A stretch of 19,048 nucleotides of DNA. Origin: an uncultured bacterium. GTDB taxonomy: Bacteria > Pseudomonadota > Alphaproteobacteria > SP197. Below the pieces are notes generated by a model. It was not told the DNA's origin. It saw nothing but the letters and a program-made list of their open reading frames with translations, and did no database searches. Both the position numbers and the translations under genes were made by a program. Of the stretch, positions 1-7,853 are shown piece by piece; position 1 is the first letter of the stretch, and every line of letters starts with the position of its first letter. The DNA is taken from the NCBI GenBank assembly GCA_938014945.1, contig CALLQH010000270.1:1-19048 (forward strand). The letters run 5' to 3'.

Positions 1-608
1 GCGCACGGGTGATCGAGGGCGGCTGGGAACTGGAAGGCCCGCGCCGCAACACGGGGCTGGAAGCCGTTACCGGCGACTGGATCCTGGAGGTCGATGCCGA
101 CGAGCGCGTCAGCCCGGAACTGGCGGGCGAAATCCGAGCCACCATCGCCACGGCGAGCGGCCCGGCCTATTACCTGATTCCCTTCGACAACTACATCGGC
201 CAGCACCGCGTGCGTTACGGCTGGGGCGCGTCCTGGGGCGTCTCGGCGGCGGTGCGCCTGTTCACGCCGGGCGCCAAGCACTGGGGCGACGACCGCATCC
301 ACCCCAGCCTCACCCTTTCGGGCGAGCGGCGCTGGCTGACGCACCGCATGGAGCATTACGTCGACCGCGACATCTCCGACATGATCGCAAGGCTCGACCG
401 TTACACCGCCCAGCGCGCCCGCGACCTGCGCCAGTCCGGCCAGATAGGCACCCTGCGGCGCAACGTCGGGCGTTTCTTCAGCCGTTTCTACAAGTGCTAT
501 GTCCTGCGCAAGGGCTACCGCGAAGGCGGCTGGGGATTCCTGATCGCGCTCTTTGCCGGGCTTTATCCTCTGCTTTCCCACCTGCGCGCCCGCCTGGAAG
601 ACGACTGA
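1..608 (+). CDS. Family 2 glycosyltransferase, LPS-core WaaE-like (5' partial)
   Basis: The gene runs in from before the window; the reading frame is open from base 3 and ends at TGA 606-608. The visible part, about 200 residues, resembles the inner-core LPS beta-1,4-glucosyltransferase group (WaaE/KdtX-like). It begins ARVIEGGWELEGPRRNTGLE and continues with the donor-binding acidic motif LEVDADERVSPEL, then a basic C-terminal region (about residues 145-175) and a short hydrophobic stretch near the end (FLIALFAGLYPLL) typical of the group. It would transfer a sugar from a nucleotide-sugar to a lipid-linked acceptor at the inner membrane. The stop overlaps the next gene's ATG (ATGA at 607-610), so the two are translationally coupled. 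The GTG at 9-11 is only an internal codon, not a start. The family call is solid; the exact sugar and acceptor are unknown. Confidence 0.85.
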   Translation, partial: ARVIEGGWELEGPRRNTGLEAVTGDWILEVDADERVSPELAGEIRATIATASGPAYYLIPFDNYIGQHRVRYGWGASWGVSAAVRLFTPGAKHWGDDRIHPSLTLSGERRWLTHRMEHYVDRDISDMIARLDRYTAQRARDLRQSGQIGTLRRNVGRFFSRFYKCYVLRKGYREGGWGFLIALFAGLYPLLSHLRARLEDD

Positions 609-1630
609 TGCGCGTCCTTCAGGCCATGGCGGGGGCAAGGGTCGGCGGCGCGGAGGCCTTCTACATGCGCCTCGTTCCGGCGCTGGCGGCTGCGGGCATT
701 CCCCAGGCCGCTGTCATCCGGCGCCATCCCGAACGGGCAAAGCTGCTGCGGGAGGCGGGCATTCCCGTCGCGGAACTCAGCTTCGGCGGTCCGCTGGACC
801 TGCTTGGCCGCTGGGCCTACGGCCGGGCTATCCGCCACGCACGGCCCGACATCGTGATGACCTGGATGAACCGCGCTTCCGGCCAGTGCCCGCGGGGCAG
901 CCATGTCCAGATCGGCCGTCTGGGCGGCTTCTACGATCTCAAGCACTACCGCAACTGCGCCCACCTGGTGGGCAACACGCGGGGCATCGTTGATTACCTC
1001 GTTGCCCAGGGCTGGCCCGCCGCGCGCGCCCATCACATCGGCAACTTCGCCGATACCGCGCCGGCGCTGCCCATCGCGCGGGCAAGTGTGAACACGCCCG
1101 AAGGCGTGCCCGTGCTGCTGGCGCTGGGGCGCCTGCACACCAACAAGGCGTTCGACGTGCTGATCGAGGCGCTGGTCGATGTCCCGGATGCCCACCTGTG
1201 GCTGGCGGGCGAGGGACCGTTGCGCGATCTGCTGGAGCAGCACGCGCGCGACCGGGGCGTGGCGAGCCGCATCCGCTTCCTGGGCTGGCGCGATGATGTC
1301 GGCGCCCTGCTTGCCGCCGCCGACGTTCTGGTCTGCCCCTCCCGCCACGAGCCCCTGGGCAATGTCGTGCTGGAGGCCTGGGCGCGCGGCGTGCCGGTGG
1401 TCGCCGCGGCGAGCCAGGGGCCTTCCGAACTGATCGTCGAGGGCGTCAGCGGCCTGCTGGCGCCTGTGGAGGATGCCCGCGCCCTGGCGCGCGCCATCCG
1501 TGCGGTGCTGGAAGACAAGGAACTGGCGCGCACGCTGGTGGCGGGCGGCAGCGCGGTACATGCGGCCGAACACAGCCGCGAGGCGGTGGTCTCGGCCTAC
1601 CGCGCCCTCTTCGAGAAGGCTCTGGCCTGA
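608..1630 (+). CDS. Family 4 glycosyltransferase (GT-B fold)
   Basis: This 340-residue glycosyltransferase probably adds a sugar to LPS or a capsule-type polysaccharide. The N-terminal half opens MRVLQAMAGARVGGAEAFYM, the usual GT-B acceptor domain with a glycine-rich loop. The C-terminal half carries the donor-site pattern of group 1 transferases: LGRLHTNKAFDVLIEAL, then LAGEGPLRDLLE, then an EX7E motif with Glu248 and Glu256 within PSRHEPLGNVVLEAWARG, then GPSELIVEGVSGLL. The start at 608 is chosen because its ATG overlaps the stop of the preceding transferase, and the protein begins exactly where this family normally begins; an upstream in-frame start at 494 would lie inside the preceding gene. 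Its own stop overlaps the next start (ATGA at 1627-1632), so three genes form one operon. Donor and linkage cannot be read from the sequence. Confidence 0.88.
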   Translation: MRVLQAMAGARVGGAEAFYMRLVPALAAAGIPQAAVIRRHPERAKLLREAGIPVAELSFGGPLDLLGRWAYGRAIRHARPDIVMTWMNRASGQCPRGSHVQIGRLGGFYDLKHYRNCAHLVGNTRGIVDYLVAQGWPAARAHHIGNFADTAPALPIARASVNTPEGVPVLLALGRLHTNKAFDVLIEALVDVPDAHLWLAGEGPLRDLLEQHARDRGVASRIRFLGWRDDVGALLAAADVLVCPSRHEPLGNVVLEAWARGVPVVAAASQGPSELIVEGVSGLLAPVEDARALARAIRAVLEDKELARTLVAGGSAVHAAEHSREAVVSAYRALFEKALA

Positions 1631-3393
1631 TGTGCGGCATCGCCGGCATCCTCGCCCTGCCGGGGCAGGAGGTGCCCGAGGCCGTGCTCGACGGCTTTGC
1701 CCGCGCCATCGGCCATCGCGGTCCGGACGGCCAGGGCCGTTACCGCAACGGTCCGCTCGCCATGGTCCACCTGCGCCTGGCGATCATCGACCTGGTGACC
1801 GGCGACCAGCCGCTGCACGGCCCGGCGCGCACGGTGCTGGTCGCCAACGGCGAAATCTACAACCACATCGAATGGCGCAAGGTTCTGGGGCCGCAGACCT
1901 TCCGCACCAACTCGGACTGCGAGGTGCCGCTGCGCCTCTACCAGGACGAGGAGGCCGACTTCGCCCGCGGCCTGCGCGGCATGTACGCGATCGCCCTGTG
2001 GGATGCCGCGCGAGGCCGCCTGCTGCTCTCGCGCGACCCGTTCGGCATCAAGCCGCTCTACATCGCCGAAACGGTCTATGGCCTGGCCTTCGCCTCGGAG
2101 CCGCAGGCCTTCGTCAGCGCCGGGCTGATCGCCGCGGAGGTCGACGAGGAACGGCGCGACGAACTGCTGCAATGCCAGTTCACCACGGGCCGTCAGACGA
2201 TCTTTGCCGGCATCGAACGGGTGCTGCCCGGCGAAACCCTGGTGGTCGAGCACGGCCGCATCATCGACCGCCGGCGCCGCGAGGCCCTGCCGGAACTGGA
2301 TACCAGCGACTGGGATGAGGCGGAGGCCCTGCGGCGCCTTGATGCCGCGTTGATGGACAGCGTGCGCGTGCACGAACGCTCCGACGTGCCCTATGGCCTG
2401 TTTCTCTCCGGCGGCGTCGACAGTTCCGCGATCCTTGCCGCCATGGCGCGAATCGATGCCGAACCGGTGCGTGCCTATACGGTCGGCTTCGACGTGCCCG
2501 AGGCCCGCGACGAGCGTGCCCATGCGGCGACGGTCGCGCGGGCCGCCGGGGCCGATCATGTCGAGGTCTCCTTCGGCGTCGATGACTTCTGGCGCCTGCT
2601 GCCGCAGGTCGCCGGAGCCATGGACGATCCCGCCGCCGACTACGCCGTGCTGCCGACCTACCGGCTGGCCGAGGCGGCACGGCGCGACCTGAAGGTGGTG
2701 CTATCGGGCGAGGGGGGCGACGAACTCTTCGCTGGCTACGGCCGCTACCGCAAGGTTTTGCGCCCACGTCTGCTGGGCGGAGGCCGGATGCGGGCCAAGG
2801 GCACCTTCGATGGTCTCGGCGTGCTGCGCTCGCGCTCGCCGCTGTGGCGTGCGGGGCTGGAGGCGGCCTGGCAGGACAGCGCGCGTCCGGGACGCAGCCT
2901 GCTCCAGCAGGCCCAGGCGAGCGACATCGCCGACTGGCTGCCCAACGATCTGCTGATCAAGCTCGACCGCTGCCTGATGGCCCATGGCGTGGAGGGGCGG
3001 GTGCCCTTCCTCGATCCCCATGTCGCCGATGTCGCCTTCCGCCTGCCGGATGTGCTGAAGCTGCGCGACCGCAGGGGCAAGTACCTGCTGCGCCGCTGGC
3101 TGCACGAGGCCATGCCGGAGGCCGACGCCTTTTCGGCCAAGCGCGGCTTCACCGTTCCGGTCGGCGCCTGGATCGCGGGCCGGGCCGATGTGCTGGGGCC
3201 GCTGGTGGCGCGCCTTCCGGCCGTCGCCGCGATTGCGGACGAACGGCGGGTCGAACGGCTGTTCGCCAGGGCGGGCGGCAAGAGCGAGGGATTCGCCGCC
3301 TGGACCCTGCTGTTTTATGCCCTCTGGTATCGCCGCCATATCGAGGGTCTCGATACGCGTGGGCTGGACGTGGCGCAGGCGCTCAAGGCCTGA
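1630..3393 (+). CDS. asnB: Glutamine-hydrolysing asparagine synthetase-type amidotransferase (AsnB family)
   Basis: A 587-residue, full-length class II amidotransferase. After Met1 comes the catalytic Cys2 in MCGIAGILALPG, then the glutaminase domain with HRGPDG, HLRLAIIDL, NGEIYNH and the RDPFGIKPLY turn. The synthetase domain begins with the ATP-pyrophosphatase loop SGGVDSS at residues 260-266 and contains LSGEGGDELFAGYGRY and DRCLMAHGVEGRVPFLD. It would hydrolyse glutamine, carry ammonia through a tunnel and amidate an adenylated carboxylate. The family product is asparagine. Its place at the end of a glycosyltransferase operon, coupled by ATGA to the preceding gene, raises the alternative that it amidates a sugar acid of the polysaccharide, as proposed for AsnB-like proteins in O-antigen clusters. 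The sequence does not decide between these. Confidence 0.9.
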   Translation: MCGIAGILALPGQEVPEAVLDGFARAIGHRGPDGQGRYRNGPLAMVHLRLAIIDLVTGDQPLHGPARTVLVANGEIYNHIEWRKVLGPQTFRTNSDCEVPLRLYQDEEADFARGLRGMYAIALWDAARGRLLLSRDPFGIKPLYIAETVYGLAFASEPQAFVSAGLIAAEVDEERRDELLQCQFTTGRQTIFAGIERVLPGETLVVEHGRIIDRRRREALPELDTSDWDEAEALRRLDAALMDSVRVHERSDVPYGLFLSGGVDSSAILAAMARIDAEPVRAYTVGFDVPEARDERAHAATVARAAGADHVEVSFGVDDFWRLLPQVAGAMDDPAADYAVLPTYRLAEAARRDLKVVLSGEGGDELFAGYGRYRKVLRPRLLGGGRMRAKGTFDGLGVLRSRSPLWRAGLEAAWQDSARPGRSLLQQAQASDIADWLPNDLLIKLDRCLMAHGVEGRVPFLDPHVADVAFRLPDVLKLRDRRGKYLLRRWLHEAMPEADAFSAKRGFTVPVGAWIAGRADVLGPLVARLPAVAAIADERRVERLFARAGGKSEGFAAWTLLFYALWYRRHIEGLDTRGLDVAQALKA

Positions 3394-3404
3394 ACGGGCG
3401 TGTT

Positions 3405-4193
3405 TCAGTCCTTCAGGGAGAAGCTCTGGCCTTCGCGCGCCAACACGGTGGGGGCGAAGATGGCCTGCATGTCCCGTTCCCGACGCTCCAGGGAGGCATC
3501 GTCGGCATCGGGGGCATGATCGGTGACGATCAGGCGTCCCACCTCGGCATCGCGGGCGAAACGCGCCAGGGCCCCGTCGGCATCGGGCACGCCTTCCTCG
3601 ATCAGGCTCATCACCAGCGTATCGCAGCCGCCGACCAGATCGAGCAGGGCGCCGGGGTTATCGGGCAGGCGCACCGCGCAGGCGTGGCACAGGCTGCTAC
3701 CCGCGTATTCGACCCGATAGGCCGTGCCGGTCAGGCCGCAGGAAACCAGCAGGCTTCGGACCGTGATGTCCTCGCCGAGTGCGAAGGAGTCGCCGCCGGG
3801 AAAGTCGTGGAAGGCCAGTTTGGCGTTGAAGATGTCGATGGGCACCGGGAAGACCGGATCGGTCATCAGACGGGTCAGCACCTCCTTGATGCTGCCCTCC
3901 TCGGGCCGGTGACCGCACCAGAAGCCGAAGGTGTTTCCGGGATGGAAGGCGGCTGCGAAGAAGGGCAGGCCGCAGATGCGGTTGAAGTTGGTGTGGCTGA
4001 ACAGGAGGTCGCCGGTCACGGGTGAGCGCGCCATCAGGTCGCGGCCAAGCTCGCGCAGACCCGTGCCGGCATCGAAGATCACCAGACGCGACCCGACACG
4101 CAGTTCGATGCAGGGGGAATTGCCCCCAAAGCGCTCGGTGGCGGCGCCAGGGGCGGGCATGCCCCCACGGACGCCCCAAAAGGTCAGTTCCAC
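3405..4193 (-). CDS. Metallo-beta-lactamase-fold protein with a degraded metal site
   Basis: A 262-residue protein of the COG1235-like MBL family. The start of the fold is well kept: MELTFWGVRGGMPAPG, then TERFGGNSPCIEL and VIFDAGTGLRELG. The metal-binding loop, normally HTHxDHIxGLPFF, instead reads HTNFNRICGLPFF (residues 67-79): His67 remains, but the second His, the Asp and the last His are Asn69, Asn71 and Arg72. The later ligand segments are also altered: the usual LNHP-like segment is SCGLTG (151-156), the TDTEH-like segment reads SSLCHA (166-171), and the HHDPxHDD-like segment reads DHAPDADD (225-232). A hydrolase reaction is therefore doubtful. I read it as a non-catalytic binding or sensory relative. 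It faces asnB tail to tail with an 11-base gap and diverges from the sensor kinase across 133 bases. The start is the ATG at 4193, matching the family N-terminus. Confidence 0.82.
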   Translation of the reverse strand: MELTFWGVRGGMPAPGAATERFGGNSPCIELRVGSRLVIFDAGTGLRELGRDLMARSPVTGDLLFSHTNFNRICGLPFFAAAFHPGNTFGFWCGHRPEEGSIKEVLTRLMTDPVFPVPIDIFNAKLAFHDFPGGDSFALGEDITVRSLLVSCGLTGTAYRVEYAGSSLCHACAVRLPDNPGALLDLVGGCDTLVMSLIEEGVPDADGALARFARDAEVGRLIVTDHAPDADDASLERRERDMQAIFAPTVLAREGQSFSLKD

Positions 4194-4326
4194 GACTTGC
4201 CCCGCTTTTCTCAGTCAGCCAAGCTAGACGGATGTGTATTCCGGTCAAGTGGCGCGTCGGGCGCGGCTCTTGCCGTTGGACCAATTTGGGCCTGACATTC
4301 GCGCTTAACTGGTTCAGACAGCACGC

Positions 4327-5934
4327 ATGAACTTGAACGACACAAAGCCACAGCCGGGGAGATCCCTGTCCCTGCGCCGTCTGCTGGCACCGGTTGCCGG
4401 TGTCGTGCTCGTGGCTGTCCTCGTGGTGTCGGCGCTGGTCGTTGCCTCCGTGCGCGGGTTTGATCGGCACGCGGCCGAGGAGACCGAGCATCTGGCTCGC
4501 GCGGCGATGCGCCAGATCACGGACGATCTGGTGCGCGGCGCCCAGGACTACACATGGTGGGATGAATCGGTGCGCCGGGTTGTCGTGTCTCTCGACCGCG
4601 CCTGGGCGGGCCATCTCTGGGGCTATTACCAGGAGAACTTTCGCGGCAACCAGATCGTGATGGCCCTGGCGCCCGATGACTCGGTCATCATGACCTGGCA
4701 CGACAGCCGCGCCTGGTTCGATGGCGTGCCGGTCGTCATCGAACCCGATCTCGACCTCCTGATCGAAAAGGCGCGCGCCATGCCGGTGACGCGGCCCGAT
4801 CCGGTGTCGAGCTGGATGCTGATCGACGGAGAGGTCTATGCGGTGGCTGTGGGCGCGATCACGCCTTCGGACCCGATCTGGGCCTCGGCATATGGTTACG
4901 ATCGCGGCGTCGGCATCTTCGCGCGCCAGCTTGCTCCCTTGCTGAGGAACAGCGTGGGCGAGGATTTTCTGCTCGACGACCTGCGTCTGGTGCCCCCGGG
5001 GACCTCTGTGGACGGCGACTTCCTCGACCTGCCCGGGCCGACGGGTGAACCCGTAGCGCGCCTGGCCTGGACGCCGCGGGCAGAGGGGCGGGATATGGTG
5101 CTGTCGGTTCTGCTGCCGGTTGCCGCCGCGCTCCTCGCCATGATCCCCTTGTTGTTCGTCTTCGTGCGCCAGGCAATGCGCGCGACTTCGGAGGATATCG
5201 AACTGCGCGAAAGCCTGAACCGCGAGCGCGAGGTGGGGGCGATGAAGAGCCGGTTCGTCTCCATGGTGAGCCACGAGTTCCGCACACCTCTGACCGCAAT
5301 CATGGCCTCCAGCGAATTGCTCCAGCACTATCGCGACCGCCTGTCCGAAGCCGAACGCGAGGAGGAACTGGCCTCCATCGAGCGCGAGGTCGACCGACTG
5401 ACCGGCATGATCGATGAGGTCATCATGCTGGGGCAGGCCGATGCGACGGGGCTGGAGTTCAAACCCCAGGAGGTCGACATCGGGCCGTGCATCACGGAGA
5501 TCGCCGATCGCGCCCTGCTTGCCACCGCCAGCAAGAGCAACATCACCATTCACGGCGCCAACGAGCTGGGCAAGGTCATCGCCGATCCCCATCTGATCGA
5601 CCTGGCGCTGGGCAATGTCCTGGGCAACGCGGTCAAGTACTCGCCGGGCGGCGAGCCGGTCGAGGTCATGGTACGCCGGTCCGGCGACAATCTTTCCATC
5701 GAGGTGATCGACCGCGGCATCGGCGTGCCCGAGGAAGACCTGCCGCTGCTGGGGCGTCCCTTCCACCGTGGCGCCAATGCCTCGCGTATCAGCGGCACGG
5801 GTCTGGGCCTGGCGATTGCGCGCAGCGCCGTCGAGGCGCACGGGGGCGGTTTCGAGGTTGAGAGCACGCTGGGGCGCGGCACGAAAGTGACCTTGCGGCT
5901 GCGTCTGGCCAAAAAGGCGGATGCGGCAACATGA
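4327..5934 (+). CDS. Membrane sensor histidine kinase with CHASE4-like periplasmic domain
   Basis: A 535-residue inner-membrane sensor kinase. A first membrane helix lies at about residues 19-43. It is followed by a periplasmic region to about residue 255 resembling CHASE4: DDLVRGAQDYTWWDESV followed by GYYQENFRGNQIVMAL. A second helix lies at about 258-285. No clear HAMP domain is visible. The dimerisation/phosphoacceptor domain has MVSHEFRTPLTAIMASSELL with the phosphorylated His316. The ATP-binding domain has an N box (NVLGNAVKYSPGG), DRGIGVPEEDLPLLGRPF and the G-rich GTGLGLAIARSAVEAHGGG. There is no clear Shine-Dalgarno before the ATG at 4327, so the start is less certain, although the membrane topology needs a start at or very near it. 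The gene overlaps the response regulator start by ATGA. The stimulus is unknown. Confidence 0.92.
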   Translation: MNLNDTKPQPGRSLSLRRLLAPVAGVVLVAVLVVSALVVASVRGFDRHAAEETEHLARAAMRQITDDLVRGAQDYTWWDESVRRVVVSLDRAWAGHLWGYYQENFRGNQIVMALAPDDSVIMTWHDSRAWFDGVPVVIEPDLDLLIEKARAMPVTRPDPVSSWMLIDGEVYAVAVGAITPSDPIWASAYGYDRGVGIFARQLAPLLRNSVGEDFLLDDLRLVPPGTSVDGDFLDLPGPTGEPVARLAWTPRAEGRDMVLSVLLPVAAALLAMIPLLFVFVRQAMRATSEDIELRESLNREREVGAMKSRFVSMVSHEFRTPLTAIMASSELLQHYRDRLSEAEREEELASIEREVDRLTGMIDEVIMLGQADATGLEFKPQEVDIGPCITEIADRALLATASKSNITIHGANELGKVIADPHLIDLALGNVLGNAVKYSPGGEPVEVMVRRSGDNLSIEVIDRGIGVPEEDLPLLGRPFHRGANASRISGTGLGLAIARSAVEAHGGGFEVESTLGRGTKVTLRLRLAKKADAAT

Positions 5935-6323
5935 CGGACACGCGCCGGATCCTGGTGATCGACGACGAGGATACGCTGCGCGAGCGCGTGATCCGCATGC
6001 TGCAGTTCGAGGGCTTCGAGGTTCAGGGTGCGGCCGACGGGCGCGAGGGCGTGGAGATGGCATGGAAGGATCCGCCGGACCTGGTGATCTGCGATCTGCT
6101 GATGCCGGGCATCAACGGCTTCGGGGTCTGCCGTGTGCTGCGTGACGATGCGCGCACCGCGGAGGTGCCTGTCATCGTCCTGACGGCCCTGGGTTCGCAG
6201 AGCGATCGTGAGCGGACCCACGGCCTTGGTGCGAATGCCTATGTCACCAAGCCCTTCCGTGCTCCGGTCCTGATGGCGGCGGTGCGCCAGTGCCTTGGCC
6301 TGGATGAAAACGGACGCGGCTAG
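5931..6323 (+). CDS. Single-domain response regulator (receiver only)
   Basis: A 130-residue CheY-like receiver with no output domain. The acidic pocket is Asp11-Asp12 in ILVIDDED, the phosphorylation site is Asp55 in VICDLLMPGINGFG, the switch residue is Thr85 in VIVLTALG, and the conserved Lys107 lies in YVTKPF. All catalytic positions are present, so it should accept phosphate from the kinase encoded just upstream; the start codon overlaps that gene's stop (ATGA at 5931-5934). With no DNA-binding or enzymatic domain it must act by protein-protein contact or as a relay. The nearby MBL-fold protein, transcribed the other way, is a possible partner, but that is inference from position only. 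Confidence 0.93.
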   Translation: MTDTRRILVIDDEDTLRERVIRMLQFEGFEVQGAADGREGVEMAWKDPPDLVICDLLMPGINGFGVCRVLRDDARTAEVPVIVLTALGSQSDRERTHGLGANAYVTKPFRAPVLMAAVRQCLGLDENGRG

Positions 6324-6377
6324 CCTGACTAACAGACCCCGCGCGTGGTCACGAGGGAATGTCCAAGCCGATGTGTT

Positions 6378-7781
6378 CTAGGATTCGGCGAAGGCGCGGA
6401 TCGTGGCCGCGGAAATCTTCTCGGTGGTGAAACGTGTCGCCGTGATGCCGTCGGACCAGTAGTCCGCCGGCCAGCCGGCCTTCTGCTTCAGCCGCTGCAC
6501 GAAGACGCGCGGTTCGGCAATGCTCTCCCAGACGCTGGGCAGGAACAGCGCCCGCTTGCCGCCCTCCTGCAGGGTCAGGCCGTCGCGGCCCGGGCGCAGG
6601 CGCGCGATGAGGTCTTCCTCGTCGCGGAAGGGGAAGGGCGTGTGGGGTGAGAGCAGGGAGATCTCCAGCTCGCAGCCGGCGAACTCCTGCTCGGTGAGCG
6701 GTTCGAAGCGGGGATCCTTGAAGGCCGCCTTCCAGGCGTTCTGCGCGATGTCCTCGGCAAGGGGGCGGTGGGCGACGAGCGAGCCGATGCAGCCCCGCAG
6801 GCGGCCGTTGCGGTTGATCGTGACAAAGGCGGCGCCGTCTTCCTTCAGGGCTTCCGGCACGCGGTCCCAGGCGATGGAGGGTGTCTTGCCGTCGGCGATG
6901 CCCTGGCGGATCGCGGCTCGCGCGATGCCCAGCATCAGGCGGCCGTGGCCCAGGGCCAGCATGTGGCGGTCGGCAAGGCCGCCCTCGGGTTCGCTCACGG
7001 TCCACGAGCCGTAGCCGACCACCTTGTCCTTGGCGCCCTGGGTATCGCCGGAGTTGCGCAGGTCGAGCAGTTCGATGCGCGCCTCGCTGCCCTCCAGAAG
7101 GCGCAGCAGCCCCTTGATGCCGCCGCGCCCGCAGGCCTGGTCGTCGCCGATGGCGGCGATGTTGCCCGAGACGATGGCCTGGCTGGTGCGCGCATCCAGG
7201 CGCCGGCAGGTCTCGTAGTCGAGGTAGTGGGAAAGGTCGGTGCTGATGACGATCAGGGTCTCGGGCCCACCCCACAGGTTTGCCAGAACCTCGGCCACCG
7301 CACCGGGACCGGCGCGGCCCACCACCAGCGGCACCAGGGTGAACTCGCCCAGGGCGCGCTGCAGGAAGGGCAGGTGAATCTCCAGGCTGTGCTCGCGGGC
7401 GTGGGCCTCGTCGAGGGCGCTCACCTGGGGCAGGCGCAGGATGTCGCGGATGCCCTCGGCGTCGAGCGGAATGTCGCCCAGGGGCGAAGCGAAGGCGCCC
7501 GCAGTGGGCACGGCGATGCCCTCGAAGGCGTGGCGATGGGAGGGGCCGACCAGAACGACCCTGGTGATGCGCGACGCGATCGCGGCGACGCGGGCATAGG
7601 CCGAACCGGCGACGGGACCCGAGAAGCGGTATCCCGCGTGTGGCGCGATGATGGCCTTCAGGCGCGTATCGTCGGGGCCGCGTTCGGCGGCTGCGATGTA
7701 GCCATCGACATCGTGGGCCAGAACGGATGGATCGGCCGGATACCAGGTGCCGGCGAGAATCGGTGCGCGAAGATTGGGCAT
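6378..7781 (-). CDS. AmmeMemoRadiSam system fusion: MEMO (protein B) plus AMMECR1 (protein A)
   Basis: A 467-residue two-domain fusion. Residues 1 to about 265 form a MEMO-like domain related to extradiol dioxygenases: APHAGYRFSG (His48), VGPSHRHAFEG (His82), EHSLEIHLPFL, STDLSHY and CGRGGIKGLL (Cys217). His48, His82 and Cys217 match by position the metal-ligand set reported for human MEMO1. From about residue 275 to the end is an AMMECR1 domain with its signature LRGCIGSL at 328-335 and FVTINRNG before it. In many genomes these are two genes. The radical SAM partner diverges from this gene across a 72-base gap. I take the ATG at 7781 as start because AAGGAAAG sits just upstream; an in-frame GTG at 7796 would add five residues but lacks a ribosome site. 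The pathway's reaction is not established to my knowledge. Confidence 0.9.
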   Translation of the reverse strand: MPNLRAPILAGTWYPADPSVLAHDVDGYIAAAERGPDDTRLKAIIAPHAGYRFSGPVAGSAYARVAAIASRITRVVLVGPSHRHAFEGIAVPTAGAFASPLGDIPLDAEGIRDILRLPQVSALDEAHAREHSLEIHLPFLQRALGEFTLVPLVVGRAGPGAVAEVLANLWGGPETLIVISTDLSHYLDYETCRRLDARTSQAIVSGNIAAIGDDQACGRGGIKGLLRLLEGSEARIELLDLRNSGDTQGAKDKVVGYGSWTVSEPEGGLADRHMLALGHGRLMLGIARAAIRQGIADGKTPSIAWDRVPEALKEDGAAFVTINRNGRLRGCIGSLVAHRPLAEDIAQNAWKAAFKDPRFEPLTEQEFAGCELEISLLSPHTPFPFRDEEDLIARLRPGRDGLTLQEGGKRALFLPSVWESIAEPRVFVQRLKQKAGWPADYWSDGITATRFTTEKISAATIRAFAES

Positions 7782-7853
7782 GGGCTTTCCTTGCACCTAC
7801 ATATGCTGTGACGATGGTGGCGCGGCAAGGCGCCGTGTGCAAACTGGGTGACC

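Noticed and set aside
1597..2559. Antisense frames inside the asparagine synthetase gene
   Set aside because: They are shadows of a full-length, motif-complete gene on +.
3697..6063. A 788-codon open frame on the minus strand opposite the sensor kinase
   Set aside because: It lies antisense to the kinase and overlaps the MBL gene out of frame. Its translation is compositionally biased (rich in Arg, His, Gln, Ala) without recognisable motifs, as expected for a shadow frame in GC-rich DNA.
6349..7842. A 497-codon open frame on - overlapping the MEMO-AMMECR1 gene in another frame
   Set aside because: It is Arg/Pro-rich with no motifs, whereas the other frame carries all the MEMO and AMMECR1 signatures.
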